A stretch of 64,000 bases of DNA from Candidatus Aalborgiella aggregata (GTDB taxonomy: Bacteria; Pseudomonadota; Gammaproteobacteria; Burkholderiales; Burkholderiaceae_C): the NCBI GenBank assembly GCA_016705065.1, contig JADIYY010000001.1:310001-374000 (forward strand). Direction: 5' to 3'. Below, piece by piece: positions 25,666 to 33,906 of this stretch. The notes under the pieces were generated by a model that was not told the DNA's origin, ran no database searches, and saw nothing but the letters and a program-made list of their open reading frames with translations. Both the position numbers and the translations under genes were made by a program. Numbering within the stretch: the first letter of the stretch is position 1; every line of letters starts with the position of its first letter.

Positions 25666-26982
25666 TTACGATATGAGCACCGCGCCCGCTGTTCTGTGGC
25701 TTGCCGTATCGACCAAAACGAGTGAACCCAAGTTGCGCGATTGGCTGTAAGGCGCGTTCACTATCGGCTCTTGCAAGACAATTTCAACGTGCCCGATGTC
25801 ATTCGGCGCAAGCTCTGTAGCCTCTAATTCGGCCAAAGTATGGATATCCAGCTTGTGCACCACACGCTTGATTTTGGCTTTGACCCAGCGGTGGCCATGC
25901 AATGCCCAATAGGCTCGCCCCGCCACCAATGGCTCATCATCCAGCCACGCGATGGTGGCTTTGATTTCGCGTTTGCTGGAAATATTGGGCACTTGTTCCA
26001 GTATCCAGTCACCACGCGAGACATCCACTTCGCGGTCTAAGCCGATGCCAGCACTTTGTCCTGCGTTCACACTTTCTGGGTGACGCGCGCGGTCCAGCAC
26101 CTGCGCGACGGATGCTGTTTTGCCACTGGGGAAAACAGTGATGTTCTGACCTACTTGCACGCGACCTGTGGCGACGCGTCCCCAAAAAATACGTCGCCCT
26201 TGGCTGGTGTCTGCACTGGATGAGAATTTTTCAACCCATTGAACAGGGAACGAAAAGGCATGTTCTGTTTCAGCTGGCGTCGTTGACAAACTCTCAAGCA
26301 CTTGCAGCAAACTGGGCCCACTGTACGACGCCCAACCTGGTTTGGCATCCACCACATTCCAGCCTTTGAGAGCCGAAATCGGCACAATCGCTGTGGTCTT
26401 GATTTGGGCTTGTGTGGTGAATTTGCTCAAAGCCGCACCGATATTGGAGAAAGCAAACTCTGCGTTCTCAACAGCGTCCAGCTTATTGACGGCAAACACG
26501 ATGGAATCAACGCGCAAGAGCGACAGCAGCAAACTGTGACGGCGCGTTTGTGGCAATAGCTCGAGTGCAGGGTTTTGCCAATCCAATTTGCTGGCATCGA
26601 CCAGCACCACAGCCGCATCGGCACTGGATGCCGCTGTCACCATGTTGCGCGTGTATTGCTCATGCCCGGGTGCATCGCCAATGATGAATTTGCGCTTTTC
26701 GGTGGCGAAATATCGGTAAGCCACATCAATGGTGATGCCTTGCTCGCGTTCTGCAGAAAGCCCATCGGTCAAGAGTGCCAAGTCTGTCTCGCCAGAACGT
26801 TGTACACCCGCTAATTGGTCTTGCAACACGGCTTTGGTGTCCACCAGCAAGCGACCAATCAGCGTACTTTTGCCATCATCCACACTGCCGCAGGTGATGA
26901 ATTTCAAGGCATCCTGTACGTCATGTTGTGTGTCATGCTGGGCAGATAGGGCGTTTTGATGTGAAATAGTACCTGTTGTCAT
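25666..26982 (-). CDS. cysN: Sulfate adenylyltransferase GTPase subunit CysN
   Basis: A 438-residue GTPase of the EF-Tu class. The P-loop GSVDDGKST is at residues 32-40; DAPGHEQYTRNM is the switch II region and NKLDAV the guanine-specificity motif. The C-terminal beta-barrels follow (RIFWGRVATGRVQVGQ). CysN couples GTP hydrolysis to sulfate activation to APS by CysD. No APS kinase (CysC) is fused, in agreement with the APS-type reductase upstream. A structured intergenic repeat separates it from cysD. Confidence 0.95.
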   Translation of the reverse strand: MTTGTISHQNALSAQHDTQHDVQDALKFITCGSVDDGKSTLIGRLLVDTKAVLQDQLAGVQRSGETDLALLTDGLSAEREQGITIDVAYRYFATEKRKFIIGDAPGHEQYTRNMVTAASSADAAVVLVDASKLDWQNPALELLPQTRRHSLLLSLLRVDSIVFAVNKLDAVENAEFAFSNIGAALSKFTTQAQIKTTAIVPISALKGWNVVDAKPGWASYSGPSLLQVLESLSTTPAETEHAFSFPVQWVEKFSSSADTSQGRRIFWGRVATGRVQVGQNITVFPSGKTASVAQVLDRARHPESVNAGQSAGIGLDREVDVSRGDWILEQVPNISSKREIKATIAWLDDEPLVAGRAYWALHGHRWVKAKIKRVVHKLDIHTLAELEATELAPNDIGHVEIVLQEPIVNAPYSQSRNLGSLVLVDTASHRTAGAVLIS

Positions 26983-27027
26983 ATTTTTGTTTTCCTAATT
27001 TCTTTGTGAGTGACATGCCTTCAGTCC

Positions 27028-27118
27028 AGGGACACCGTAGAACCGGCTTTGCCGGGCTGCTGGTGTCGCCCCCTGCAAGGGGGAAAGCGGCCACACGCAG
27101 TGGGCAAGCCGGGGGGTG
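27028..27118. repeat. GC-rich structured intergenic repeat (Comamonadaceae type)
   Basis: The cysD-cysN gap holds nested inverted repeats: GACACC...GGTGTC enclosing CCGGCTTTGCCGG, then CCCCCTGCAAGGGGG. I recall near-identical intergenic elements in Comamonadaceae genomes. Its GC content is much higher than the flanks. Confidence 0.65.
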
Positions 27119-27120
27119 TT

Positions 27121-28137
27121 CTAAAAATACCCATCTTTTTTGCGTTTTTCCATCGATGCATCGCTGGTCTTATCGTCCATGCGGGTGGCACCGCGCTCGC
27201 TCATGTCAGCGGCCAAAGTTTCGATCACCACATCGGCTGCGTTAGCGGCCAAGCTTTCGACGGGGCAGGTGCAAGTGATGTCGCCCACGGTGCGAAAACG
27301 CACATCACGCAGCTCAGATGTTTCGCCGACTTTGAGGGGTGTCAGCTCGGTCACAGGAACCAGCAAGCCTTTGCGCTCCACCACTTCGCGTTGATGGGTG
27401 TAGTACAGCGATGGCAAGTCGATTTGTTCGCGGTCGATGTATTGCCACACATCCAGTTCGGTCCAGTTGCTGATGGGAAAGACTCGGAAATGCTCACCCG
27501 GCTGCAATTTGGTGTTGAACAAATTCCACAATTCAGGGCGCTGGTCTTTGGGTTGCCATTGGCCAAAGCTGTCGCGGTGGCTGAAGATACGCTCTTTGGC
27601 ACGGGCTTTTTCTTCGTCACGGCGCGCGCCGCCAATCAATGCGTCAAAGCGGAATTCGTCAATCGCTTCCAAGAGCGTGACCGATTGGTGCACATTGCGC
27701 GATTCGCCTGGGTGTGCCAGACGTACCGTGCCACGCGCCATCGAATCTTCCACGCTGCGCACAATCAATTCCGCGCCCAATTGTGCAGCCCGTAAGTCGC
27801 GAAAGTCGGTCACTTCAGAGAAGTTGTGACCGGTGTCAATCATCAAGAGCGGGTAGGGGATTTTCCCAGTCCTCGAATTACCATGATTTCCTAAAAATGC
27901 CTTTTCAGCGCATTTGAGTAACACCAGCGAATCTTTACCGCCAGAAAAAAGCAAGGCAGGGCGTTCAAACGCAGCAGCCACTTCGCGCAGGATGAAAATC
28001 GTTTCTTCTTCCAGCGCATCCAAGTGCGCATTGCTCAAATGCAGATTGGCGCGGTGCAAATCCGTCAGCTGCTGGGATGATTGTGTTTCGTTGAGCGATT
28101 CATTGAACGATTCATTGTCAAATACAGCCGTTGTCAT
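27121..28137 (-). CDS. cysD: Sulfate adenylyltransferase subunit CysD
   Basis: A 338-residue ATP pyrophosphatase-fold protein. The PP-loop is LLFSGGKDSLVLL; MIDTGHNFSEV and FDALIGGARRDEEKARAKERIFSHRD are CysD signatures, and the C-terminal DITCTCPVES closes the domain. It joins sulfate to ATP to make APS. The N-terminal 35 residues form a longer Asn/Glu/Ser-rich leader than usual, with a short internal repeat (NESFNESLNE). It overlaps the end of cysH by 4 bases (ATGA), so the two are translationally coupled. Confidence 0.95.
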   Translation of the reverse strand: MTTAVFDNESFNESLNETQSSQQLTDLHRANLHLSNAHLDALEEETIFILREVAAAFERPALLFSGGKDSLVLLKCAEKAFLGNHGNSRTGKIPYPLLMIDTGHNFSEVTDFRDLRAAQLGAELIVRSVEDSMARGTVRLAHPGESRNVHQSVTLLEAIDEFRFDALIGGARRDEEKARAKERIFSHRDSFGQWQPKDQRPELWNLFNTKLQPGEHFRVFPISNWTELDVWQYIDREQIDLPSLYYTHQREVVERKGLLVPVTELTPLKVGETSELRDVRFRTVGDITCTCPVESLAANAADVVIETLAADMSERGATRMDDKTSDASMEKRKKDGYF

Positions 28138-29300
28138 GCTTGCTCCGATTTTTTACGAACGTGCAAGCCGCACTCTTTGGCGGACTCATCTTCCCACCAC
28201 CAACGTCCAGCGCGAAAATCTTCGCCTTGGGCAATGGCGCGTGTGCAGGGTGCGCAGCCCACGCTGGGCACATGTTCGTCGTGCAGACTGTTGTAGGCGA
28301 GTTGGTGCAATTCGATGTAGTACCACACCTCGCCCCATGTCCAGTTGGCCAAGGGGTTGAACTTCACGCGGCCTTTGCTGGCTTGTTCGGCATCGTCCAA
28401 CAAAGGCACTTCGGCACGCGCGCCCGATTGCTCGCGGCGCAAACCGGTGATCCAAGCTGACTTGCCAGACAAAGCGCGTGCCAGTGGTTCCATCTTGCGC
28501 AAATCGCAGCAGGCTTTGCGCAGCGCAATGCTGCGGTACATGGCGCCTTCACCTTCTTTCGCCACAAAGTGCACCACCGCTTCTTGGCGGGGTTTGTAAA
28601 CCGTGAAGTTGCTGCCCCAATCGGCTTTGAACTTGTCCAGCAGCACCAAGGTTTCAGGGTTCAATTGACCGGTCTCCAACACAAAGGCGGGAATGTCCAA
28701 CCTCAAAGCGCGAATCAAATGCGCTATCACCACATCTTCTGCGCCCAAGCTGTTGGCCTGTGTGATGCTGCCAGCGTGTTCAATGGCGGCTTGACGCAAC
28801 AAGGCTTGGGTTTCTTTCAGCTTGTCGGCATAGCTTGCTGTTGTTTGGGCGTAGCGCGTTTTGGCGTTTTGCGCCTTGCTTTGTTTGGCCGGTGTGTTGA
28901 TGGCATCGGTTTGGTAAAAGCCGTCAAAGCGATTGAGTTGCCGCTGTGCCACCTCAATGTCTTGGTCTTCGCGCAACACCGCTGCATCAAAACCCGTGCG
29001 TTTCATTTGTTGCAGCTGGTCAACCAGCACATCGCCGGTGGCGCGAATTTCGCCGGTGTAGCCAGCGCGTTTGCGCAGCATCACCGCTTGCGTGAAGGCG
29101 CGTCCATCCGAAAATTTAGGGAAGTGCAAGTCCACGCGGGTGATGCCGTCTAAATCGGCTTCCAATGGGTTTTCATCGTTGCGAAAACTTTTTGAATCAA
29201 GGGTGGGTTCAACAAAATATTCGCCTACAAATGGCAAATATTCAGCATAATTTTGAGCTGTAGCCGGCGTATGAGTTGCCTGTGTTGCTATTAATTTCAT
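28134..29300 (-). CDS. cysH: DUF934-CysH fusion: APS reductase with N-terminal sulfite-reductase-associated domain
   Basis: A single 388-residue frame covers two units that are usually separate genes in Burkholderiales. Residues about 45-125 (DGITRVDLHFPKFSDGRAF, EIRATGDVLVDQL) are DUF934. Residues about 155-388 are CysH. Two cysteine pairs, Cys264-Cys265 in RKACCDLRK and Cys349/Cys352 in GCAPCTRA, predict a [4Fe-4S] cluster and hence APS rather than PAPS specificity. Cys377 in ECGLH is the catalytic thiol. The linker (about 133-158) is Ala/Thr/Lys-rich. The ATG and first 15 residues (MKLIATQATHTPATA) lie inside a copy of the dispersed repeat, behind AAGGA. Confidence 0.92.
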   Translation of the reverse strand: MKLIATQATHTPATAQNYAEYLPFVGEYFVEPTLDSKSFRNDENPLEADLDGITRVDLHFPKFSDGRAFTQAVMLRKRAGYTGEIRATGDVLVDQLQQMKRTGFDAAVLREDQDIEVAQRQLNRFDGFYQTDAINTPAKQSKAQNAKTRYAQTTASYADKLKETQALLRQAAIEHAGSITQANSLGAEDVVIAHLIRALRLDIPAFVLETGQLNPETLVLLDKFKADWGSNFTVYKPRQEAVVHFVAKEGEGAMYRSIALRKACCDLRKMEPLARALSGKSAWITGLRREQSGARAEVPLLDDAEQASKGRVKFNPLANWTWGEVWYYIELHQLAYNSLHDEHVPSVGCAPCTRAIAQGEDFRAGRWWWEDESAKECGLHVRKKSEQA

Positions 29301-29309
29301 AGTAAATCC
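29253..29309 (-). repeat. Dispersed 50-57 bp repeat, copy 6 (start codon and N-terminus of cysH)
   Basis: Reverse on the plus strand: GTAGCCGGCGTATGAGTTGCC, then TGTGTTGCTATTAATTTC and ATAG. In gene sense it supplies the ATG and residues 1-15 in the same frame as copy 1, both ending in TPATA. The consensus TAG is CAG here. Confidence 0.88.
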
Positions 29310-29331
29310 TTTGATAATGGTGTGTAAATGA

Positions 29332-29484
29332 GTTAAATGAGTTAAATGGGTTAAATGGGTTAAATGGGTTAAATGGGTTAAATGGGTTAAATGGGTTAAA
29401 TGGGTTAAATGGGTTAAATGGGTTAAATGGGTTAAATGGGTTAAATGGGTTAAATGGGTTAAATGGGTTAAATGGGTTAAATGC
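29332..29484. repeat. 9-bp tandem array, 17 copies, between cysI and cysH
   Basis: The unit GTTAAATGG is repeated head to tail: one GTTAAATGA, then 15 perfect units, then GTTAAATGC. The last unit runs into the cysI stop codon (TAA on the minus strand). One further degenerate unit lies before 29332. It fills nearly the whole cysI-cysH gap. Confidence 0.95.
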
Positions 29485-31279
29485 TGAGGGCTTCTTCTGC
29501 AGTTTCTGAATGCCTTGCCGCATTGGCTGAGGTTTTGAATTCGTCTAAACCGCAGCGGCGCAGCGTGTCGATGAATGCCTCAGACGGCATTCGCAATTGG
29601 CGGTAACAATCCAAAAGGGCCTCCACCACATCGGCTACTTCATCGGCATGGAAAGCGGGGCCGACCACTTTGCCCGGCTGTGCCGCGCCACTTAAATCTG
29701 AACCATCCGAGCCAGCCAGCGTCACTTGGTACCATTCTTGGCCGTCTTTATCCACGCCCAAAATACCAATGTGCCCGCTGTGGTGGTGGCCGCAAGAGTT
29801 GATGCAACCGCTGATGTGCAAGTCAATCTCGCCCAAATCATGCAACTCGTCCATGTCTTGGTAGCGTTCGGTGATTTGTGCCGCAATGGGCAGTGAACGC
29901 GCATTGGCCAGCGCACAAAAATCGCCACCGGGGCAGGCAATCATGTCGGTGAGCAAGCGAATGTTGGACTTCGCCAGCCCTGCTTGGCGTGCCGCTTGCC
30001 ACAAGGCCGGCAAATCTTCAGCGCGTACCCAAGGCAAGAGCAAATTTTGGTCGTGTGTCACACGCGCTTCGCCCGCAGAGAATTGCTCTGCCAATTGAGC
30101 GGCTGTTTCCAGCTGCTTGGCATCCGCATCACCTGGCGCTTGGCCCAAGCGTTTGAATGACAAAGTCACCGCACGCAAAGCTGGGTTTTGGTGCGCAGCC
30201 ACATTTTGTTTCAGCCAGCGTTGGTATTCTTTTTCTTCACTTGGCTTGATGAGTTCGGTTGCGCTATCGTCATTCGCTATTGAATTTGTAGCAACATAGG
30301 CATATTTATCGCTGGCTGGAGCCACAAAAGATGCTGCAACACGGTCATACTCGGCCAAGCTGATGGTGTGCGGTGCACCGTCTTGCGTCAAGATATTTTG
30401 AAACTCGGCTTCCACTTCGTCGATGTAGCGTTGCCCTTCGGCTTTCACCAAAATTTTGATGCGCGCTTTGTACAGGTTGTCGCGTCGGCCAAAGCGGTTG
30501 TACACACGCACCAGCGCTTCCAGGTAGTTCATGATGTGCTGCCAAGGCAAGAAAGCGCGAATCTCGGTGCTGATCACCGGTGTGCGGCCCATGCCGCCAC
30601 CCACCATGACGCGAAAGCCCAGCTCGCCCTCAGCATCTTTGATCAAATACAAACCCACATCGTGCCAGCGCACGGCAGCGCGGTCGTTGCTGGCGCCTGT
30701 GATGGCGATTTTGAATTTGCGCGGCAAAAACGCAAACTCTGGGTGCAGCGTGCTCCATTGGCGAATGATTTCAGCAAACGGACGTGGGTCGGCTATCTCG
30801 TCAGGCGCAATGCCCGCCAATTCGTCGGTGGTGATGTTGCGAATGCAATTGCCACTGGTTTGAATGCCGTGCATGTTCACGGTGGCCAGCAAGTCCATCA
30901 CATCGGCGCTTTTGTCCAGCGGTATCCAGTTGAACTGCACATTTTGCCGCGTGCTGAAATGCCCATGCCCAACTGGCAAATGCGTGGTGCCCAAGCTCGC
31001 TTGGGTGCGAATCGCTTTGTCAAACACCGCATGGCTGGGTTGGTCGTATTCGCGGGCGATGCGTGCCAACATGCGCAACTGCGTGCCTGAAATCTCACCA
31101 TACGGCACGGCAACGCGCAACATCGGCGCATAGCGCTGCACATACCAGCCGTTTTGCAAACGCAAGGGTTTGAATTCGTCGTCTGAGAGTTCACCCACCA
31201 AGTAGCGTGTCAACTGGTCGCGGTGTTGTGCAGCGCGTTGCTGAATAAAGGTTTTGTCAAATTCGGTGTATTGGTACAT
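29477..31279 (-). CDS. cysI: Sulfite reductase hemoprotein (CysI/nitrite-sulfite reductase family)
   Basis: A 600-residue siroheme/[4Fe-4S] reductase. The two symmetric ferredoxin-like repeats and the cluster motifs are present: ACPGGDFCALANA and CINSCGHHHSGHIG supply the four cysteines. The start MYQYTEFDKTFIQQRAAQHR is the usual one in Burkholderiales. The open frame runs on to 31651, but that part is antisense to the TauE gene. It reduces sulfite to sulfide. A copy of the dispersed repeat encodes APASDKYAYVATNSIA, about two thirds of the way before the catalytic second half, in a region that varies in homologs. Confidence 0.93.
   Translation of the reverse strand: MYQYTEFDKTFIQQRAAQHRDQLTRYLVGELSDDEFKPLRLQNGWYVQRYAPMLRVAVPYGEISGTQLRMLARIAREYDQPSHAVFDKAIRTQASLGTTHLPVGHGHFSTRQNVQFNWIPLDKSADVMDLLATVNMHGIQTSGNCIRNITTDELAGIAPDEIADPRPFAEIIRQWSTLHPEFAFLPRKFKIAITGASNDRAAVRWHDVGLYLIKDAEGELGFRVMVGGGMGRTPVISTEIRAFLPWQHIMNYLEALVRVYNRFGRRDNLYKARIKILVKAEGQRYIDEVEAEFQNILTQDGAPHTISLAEYDRVAASFVAPASDKYAYVATNSIANDDSATELIKPSEEKEYQRWLKQNVAAHQNPALRAVTLSFKRLGQAPGDADAKQLETAAQLAEQFSAGEARVTHDQNLLLPWVRAEDLPALWQAARQAGLAKSNIRLLTDMIACPGGDFCALANARSLPIAAQITERYQDMDELHDLGEIDLHISGCINSCGHHHSGHIGILGVDKDGQEWYQVTLAGSDGSDLSGAAQPGKVVGPAFHADEVADVVEALLDCYRQLRMPSEAFIDTLRRCGLDEFKTSANAARHSETAEEALSI
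30274..30324 (+). repeat. Dispersed 50-57 bp repeat, copy 7 (inside cysI)
   Basis: Forward on the plus strand: GCTATTGAATTTGTAGC, then AACATAGGCATATTTAT and CGCTGGCTGGAGCC. In gene sense it is a reverse copy read in the same frame as copies 4 and 15; the consensus TAG is TAT. Confidence 0.82.
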
Positions 31280-31299
31280 GGCGGTGTGAATAGAAGGGT

Positions 31300-32091
31300 T
31301 TAAATGGCGATGAGTTTTGCGCCGGCATACGCCAACAAAACCGATAAAAGTGAGCGCACCACGCGGTCTGGGGTTTTCAGCAAGAAATGCGAGCCCACAT
31401 AAATGCCAGGCAACGAGCCCGCCAGCAGCAATGCCAACAAAGGCCAGTTCACCGAGCCCAGCGATGCATGGCCCAAGCCTGCCACCAGCGTCAGCGGCAC
31501 GGCATGGGCGATATCGGCAGCCACTATGCGTGGCAAGGGCAGGGCGGGGTACAGCAGCATCAGCACCGTTACCCCAATGGCACCAGCGCCTACAGAGGTC
31601 AACGTTACCAACGCACCCATCACCGCGCCCAGCAGCACAGGCAGTGCCCAATGTTTGGGTTGGGTGGCAGCGTGAATATCGTCAGCATGAATGTGCTTGG
31701 CGATGGCTTTGCCCAGCAGCGCTTTGTACAAAGTGGCCGCCGCCGTCAGCAACAAAGCCACGCCCAAAGTAGTGGTCATCACGCGCTGCACCGCAGGGTC
31801 GGTTGCGCCCACTTGGTTCAAAACATACAGGGTGAGCAGCGAAGCCGGCAAACTGCCCGCCGCCATTTGCCCCACCATGCGCCAGTCAATCACGCGCGCC
31901 CGTGCCAGCTTCACAGAGCCACCCAGCTTGGTGAATGCCGCAAACAGCAAATCAGTACCAATGGCCAAATGCGGCTTGATGCCAAAGCCAAATATCAGCA
32001 AAGGCGTCATCAACGACCCCCCGCCCACGCCAGTCAGCCCGACCACCAAGCCCACAAAAAACCCCGCAAAAATAAAAGCAATTTCGTTCAT
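31300..32091 (-). CDS. TauE/SafE-family sulfite/anion exporter
   Basis: A 263-residue membrane protein with about eight helices and the family's two repeated motifs, GLTGVGGGSLMTPLLI near the start and TLTSVGAGAIGVTVLMLLYP in the second half. Such proteins move sulfite, sulfoacetate or related anions. It is the first gene of the minus-strand sulfate assimilation cluster, 20 bases before cysI, which favours a role in sulfite export or sulfate uptake. No sulfate ABC transporter is seen in the window. Confidence 0.9.
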   Translation of the reverse strand: MNEIAFIFAGFFVGLVVGLTGVGGGSLMTPLLIFGFGIKPHLAIGTDLLFAAFTKLGGSVKLARARVIDWRMVGQMAAGSLPASLLTLYVLNQVGATDPAVQRVMTTTLGVALLLTAAATLYKALLGKAIAKHIHADDIHAATQPKHWALPVLLGAVMGALVTLTSVGAGAIGVTVLMLLYPALPLPRIVAADIAHAVPLTLVAGLGHASLGSVNWPLLALLLAGSLPGIYVGSHFLLKTPDRVVRSLLSVLLAYAGAKLIAI

Positions 32092-32209
32092 GCAGGCGAC
32101 TTTATGGGAAAGTCTATAGAACTCAAACTACTTTGTTATTTGAATGATATATCAATTAATGAATATAAAGAGGCTGATTCTGGCAAAAGCTAGTGTTTAG
32201 AATGGTTGC

Positions 32210-33064
32210 ATGTTTAAACGATTGAATTTTCAATCTTTGCAAATAACTGAATATTGGAAATTTAGACATCCTATGGAAATCCGTAAAGACTTCGAATCCG
32301 CAGCAACATTTCTACATCGATTAGCGGGGATCGGTCAGCAGTTTTCAATCTTTAATCATGATGACTGGCCGCATTATAAAAATGAAGAGGATTTTGAGCG
32401 AATTTATAGATTGCCAGAGAATCAGAGATTTCAATTTGAGAAGTTGTATGGAGATGGTCGTGACTGTGCTATCTTTATGAGTTCACAGCTTTGTAGTTTT
32501 AATGATGTCGGACAGTTTCCATCCTTGTCTGAATATGTGGATTGCTTGGAAAACACATGGGCGTATGAGCACGAAAGTCTTCAAGCCTTTATTGATCGAA
32601 TAAAAGTGCTATCTGAATCATTGACCAATACTCCATGGGCAGTCAAAAGGATGATTGAATTGTTTGATAAACAACTTAGATTACTAGCTTCAGTTCGGCA
32701 AACTGTTGAATTGCTGCGACAAACCAATCTATATAAAATTGAAAAAGGAGAAGTACCCGTGGAGCGTGACTCATCAATCAACATTGGTCAAATAACTGGC
32801 AAAGTAAATATTAACTCTACAGACAATTCGACCAATATAGCTTTTGAGTCATCGCCTATATTTGCCAGTCTTACCGATGCAATATCAAATTCGCAAATTG
32901 AAACGGCACAAAAAGTGCAAATCCTCGCACAAGTAGATGCTATGAAACAGGCGCAAGGAACTACAGGCTTCTTGCAAAAATATAAGGACTTTATGCAAAA
33001 CGCTGCAAATCATATGACAGTAGTATCTCCATTCATACCGGCTTTAACGACGCTCATTGGCTAA
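32210..33064 (+). CDS. Unknown protein in accessory stretch
   Basis: A 284-residue protein I do not recognise. The ATG at 32210 or a second ATG at 32273 (MEIRKDF) could be the start. The N-terminal 190 residues look helical with a Trp/Tyr-rich segment (FNHDDWPHYKNEEDFERIYR), and the middle holds an Asn/Thr/Ser/Ile-rich stretch, SSINIGQITGKVNINSTD, that looks like a beta-solenoid turn or linker. The C-terminal 40 residues are weakly hydrophobic (MTVVSPFIPALTTLIG). Base composition is clearly AT-richer than the neighbours, suggesting transfer. It precedes a toxin-antitoxin pair and a remnant gene. Confidence 0.65.
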   Translation: MFKRLNFQSLQITEYWKFRHPMEIRKDFESAATFLHRLAGIGQQFSIFNHDDWPHYKNEEDFERIYRLPENQRFQFEKLYGDGRDCAIFMSSQLCSFNDVGQFPSLSEYVDCLENTWAYEHESLQAFIDRIKVLSESLTNTPWAVKRMIELFDKQLRLLASVRQTVELLRQTNLYKIEKGEVPVERDSSINIGQITGKVNINSTDNSTNIAFESSPIFASLTDAISNSQIETAQKVQILAQVDAMKQAQGTTGFLQKYKDFMQNAANHMTVVSPFIPALTTLIG

Positions 33065-33068
33065 AAAT

Positions 33069-33121
33069 GTCTATATCTGTCGTATTTATTGTCTAAGTAG
33101 ATATGAAAAATATTGCAAACT
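33069..33121 (-). repeat. Dispersed 50-57 bp repeat, copy 8 (degenerate, intergenic)
   Basis: Reverse and diverged: TATATCTGTCGTATTTATTG, then TCTAAGTAGATATGAAAAA and TATTGCAAAC. The middle box is well kept; the arms have changes. Confidence 0.6.
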
Positions 33122-33240
33122 GAGCTGTTTGAACGTTTGAAGTCGCAATTTGCGACATCAAGTTTGGGGTGCAGCGCTTTAAATCCCCCTCAATCCCCCT
33201 TTTTCAAAGTGGGAGGCAAGAGCCAAAATCTGCGTCTTTT
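33122..33240 (+). pseudogene. Possible remnant of an ORF6N-type gene
   Basis: The frame from 33122 reads ELFERLKSQFATSSLG, which resembles the LKSQFATSS segment of ORF6N-domain proteins. It then breaks into a neighbouring frame (VQRFKSPSIPLFQSG) and a low-complexity CCCCC-rich stretch. A 15-bp palindrome GTCGCAATTTGCGAC lies within it. It is too short to be functional. Confidence 0.35.
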
Positions 33241-33282
33241 CATGCAAAACGATTAAAATATAAGCAACTCAGGAGCTTACCC

Positions 33283-33483
33283 ATGACCAATGTCCAATCA
33301 ATCGAACAAGCTATTACCCAATTGCCAATGCAAGATTTGGCAGAGTTTCGTTCATGGTTTGCTAAGTTTGATGCGCAAGCTTGGGATACGCAGATGGAGT
33401 CTGACGCTGCCGCCGGAAAGTTGAATGTATTAGCCGCCGAGGCCGTGGCAGAGTACAAGCTGGGCAAGGCGCGGGAGCTTTGA
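33283..33483 (+). CDS. Type II antitoxin of a RelE/ParE-like module
   Basis: A 66-residue protein (MTNVQSIEQAITQLPMQDLA...), start ATG at 33283 with AGGAG seven bases before it. The sequence LPMQDLAEFRSWFAKFDAQAWD and the C-terminal LAAEAVAEYKLGKAREL match the short antitoxins that accompany RelE/ParE-like toxins in Proteobacteria. The last codons overlap the toxin start, as is typical. The frame is open upstream to 33169, but that part belongs to the remnant. It would neutralise the toxin and repress its own operon. Confidence 0.83.
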   Translation: MTNVQSIEQAITQLPMQDLAEFRSWFAKFDAQAWDTQMESDAAAGKLNVLAAEAVAEYKLGKAREL

Positions 33484-33740
33484 GGCATTTCACTTCTAGC
33501 AAGTTTTGGGATTGTTTTGACGCATTACCAAGTTACGTGCAAGACATGGCTCGTAGCAATTTTGAGCTATTAAAACAAAACCCTTCGCATCCATCACTAC
33601 ATTTCAAACACATCAAAAACACCGCGTTTCGTAGTGTTCGCGTTGGTATTTCTTACCGAGCTTTGGGCGTTTCGGTTGATGAAGGCGTTCAGTGGTTTTG
33701 GATTGGTTCACATGCCGATTATGACAAACTGCTAAGTTAA
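33480..33740 (+). CDS. RelE/ParE-family toxin
   Basis: An 86-residue protein of the RelE/ParE fold: an N-terminal helical pair (FWDCFDALPSYVQDMARSNFELL), then HPSLHFKHI, FRSVRVGISYRALGV and the C-terminal WFWIGSHADYDKLL. The start is a TTG at 33480 overlapping the antitoxin stop codon, giving translational coupling. The group cleaves mRNA at the ribosome or poisons gyrase; the sequence does not say which. Confidence 0.82.
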   Translation: MRHFTSSKFWDCFDALPSYVQDMARSNFELLKQNPSHPSLHFKHIKNTAFRSVRVGISYRALGVSVDEGVQWFWIGSHADYDKLLS

Positions 33741-33763
33741 TTCTTCGTTGTAATAAATGTCAA

Positions 33764-33820
33764 ATTGGCCTCTAGCCAGCGTATTGATTGACTAAACTGC
33801 TATAAAATACATAGCAATAC
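33764..33820 (-). repeat. Dispersed 50-57 bp repeat, copy 9 (intergenic)
   Basis: Reverse copy between the toxin gene and the Mpo1-like gene: TTGGCCTCTAGCCAGCGTAT, then TGATTGACTAAACTGC and TATAAAATACATAGC. Confidence 0.88.
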
Positions 33821-33906
33821 CGAGCCTAACGGAATAAAACCATTCGCCAAATTCCCCATCTTGCGCTATAAACGGCGCTATCTATGGTTTTAGAGGGGAC
33901 TGCGCT

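Noticed and set aside
29300..29490. The tandem array as a CRISPR
   Set aside because: Units are contiguous 9-mers with no spacers, and no cas genes are present.
29242..29523. An open frame on the minus strand encoding repeated Asn-Pro-Phe
   Set aside because: It is the 9-bp tandem array read in one frame. It has no ribosome binding site and overlaps the cysI end and cysH start.
30368..31090. A 240-residue plus-strand open frame
   Set aside because: It lies fully antisense to cysI, with no binding site or recognisable domain.
31280..31651. A 124-residue N-terminal extension of CysI
   Set aside because: It is antisense to the TauE gene and has no domain. The canonical start MYQYTEF is at 31279.
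32125..32195. A possible repeat copy before the unknown gene
   Set aside because: Only scattered short AT-rich matches; no CGCC box and no GCTAT/ATAGC arm.
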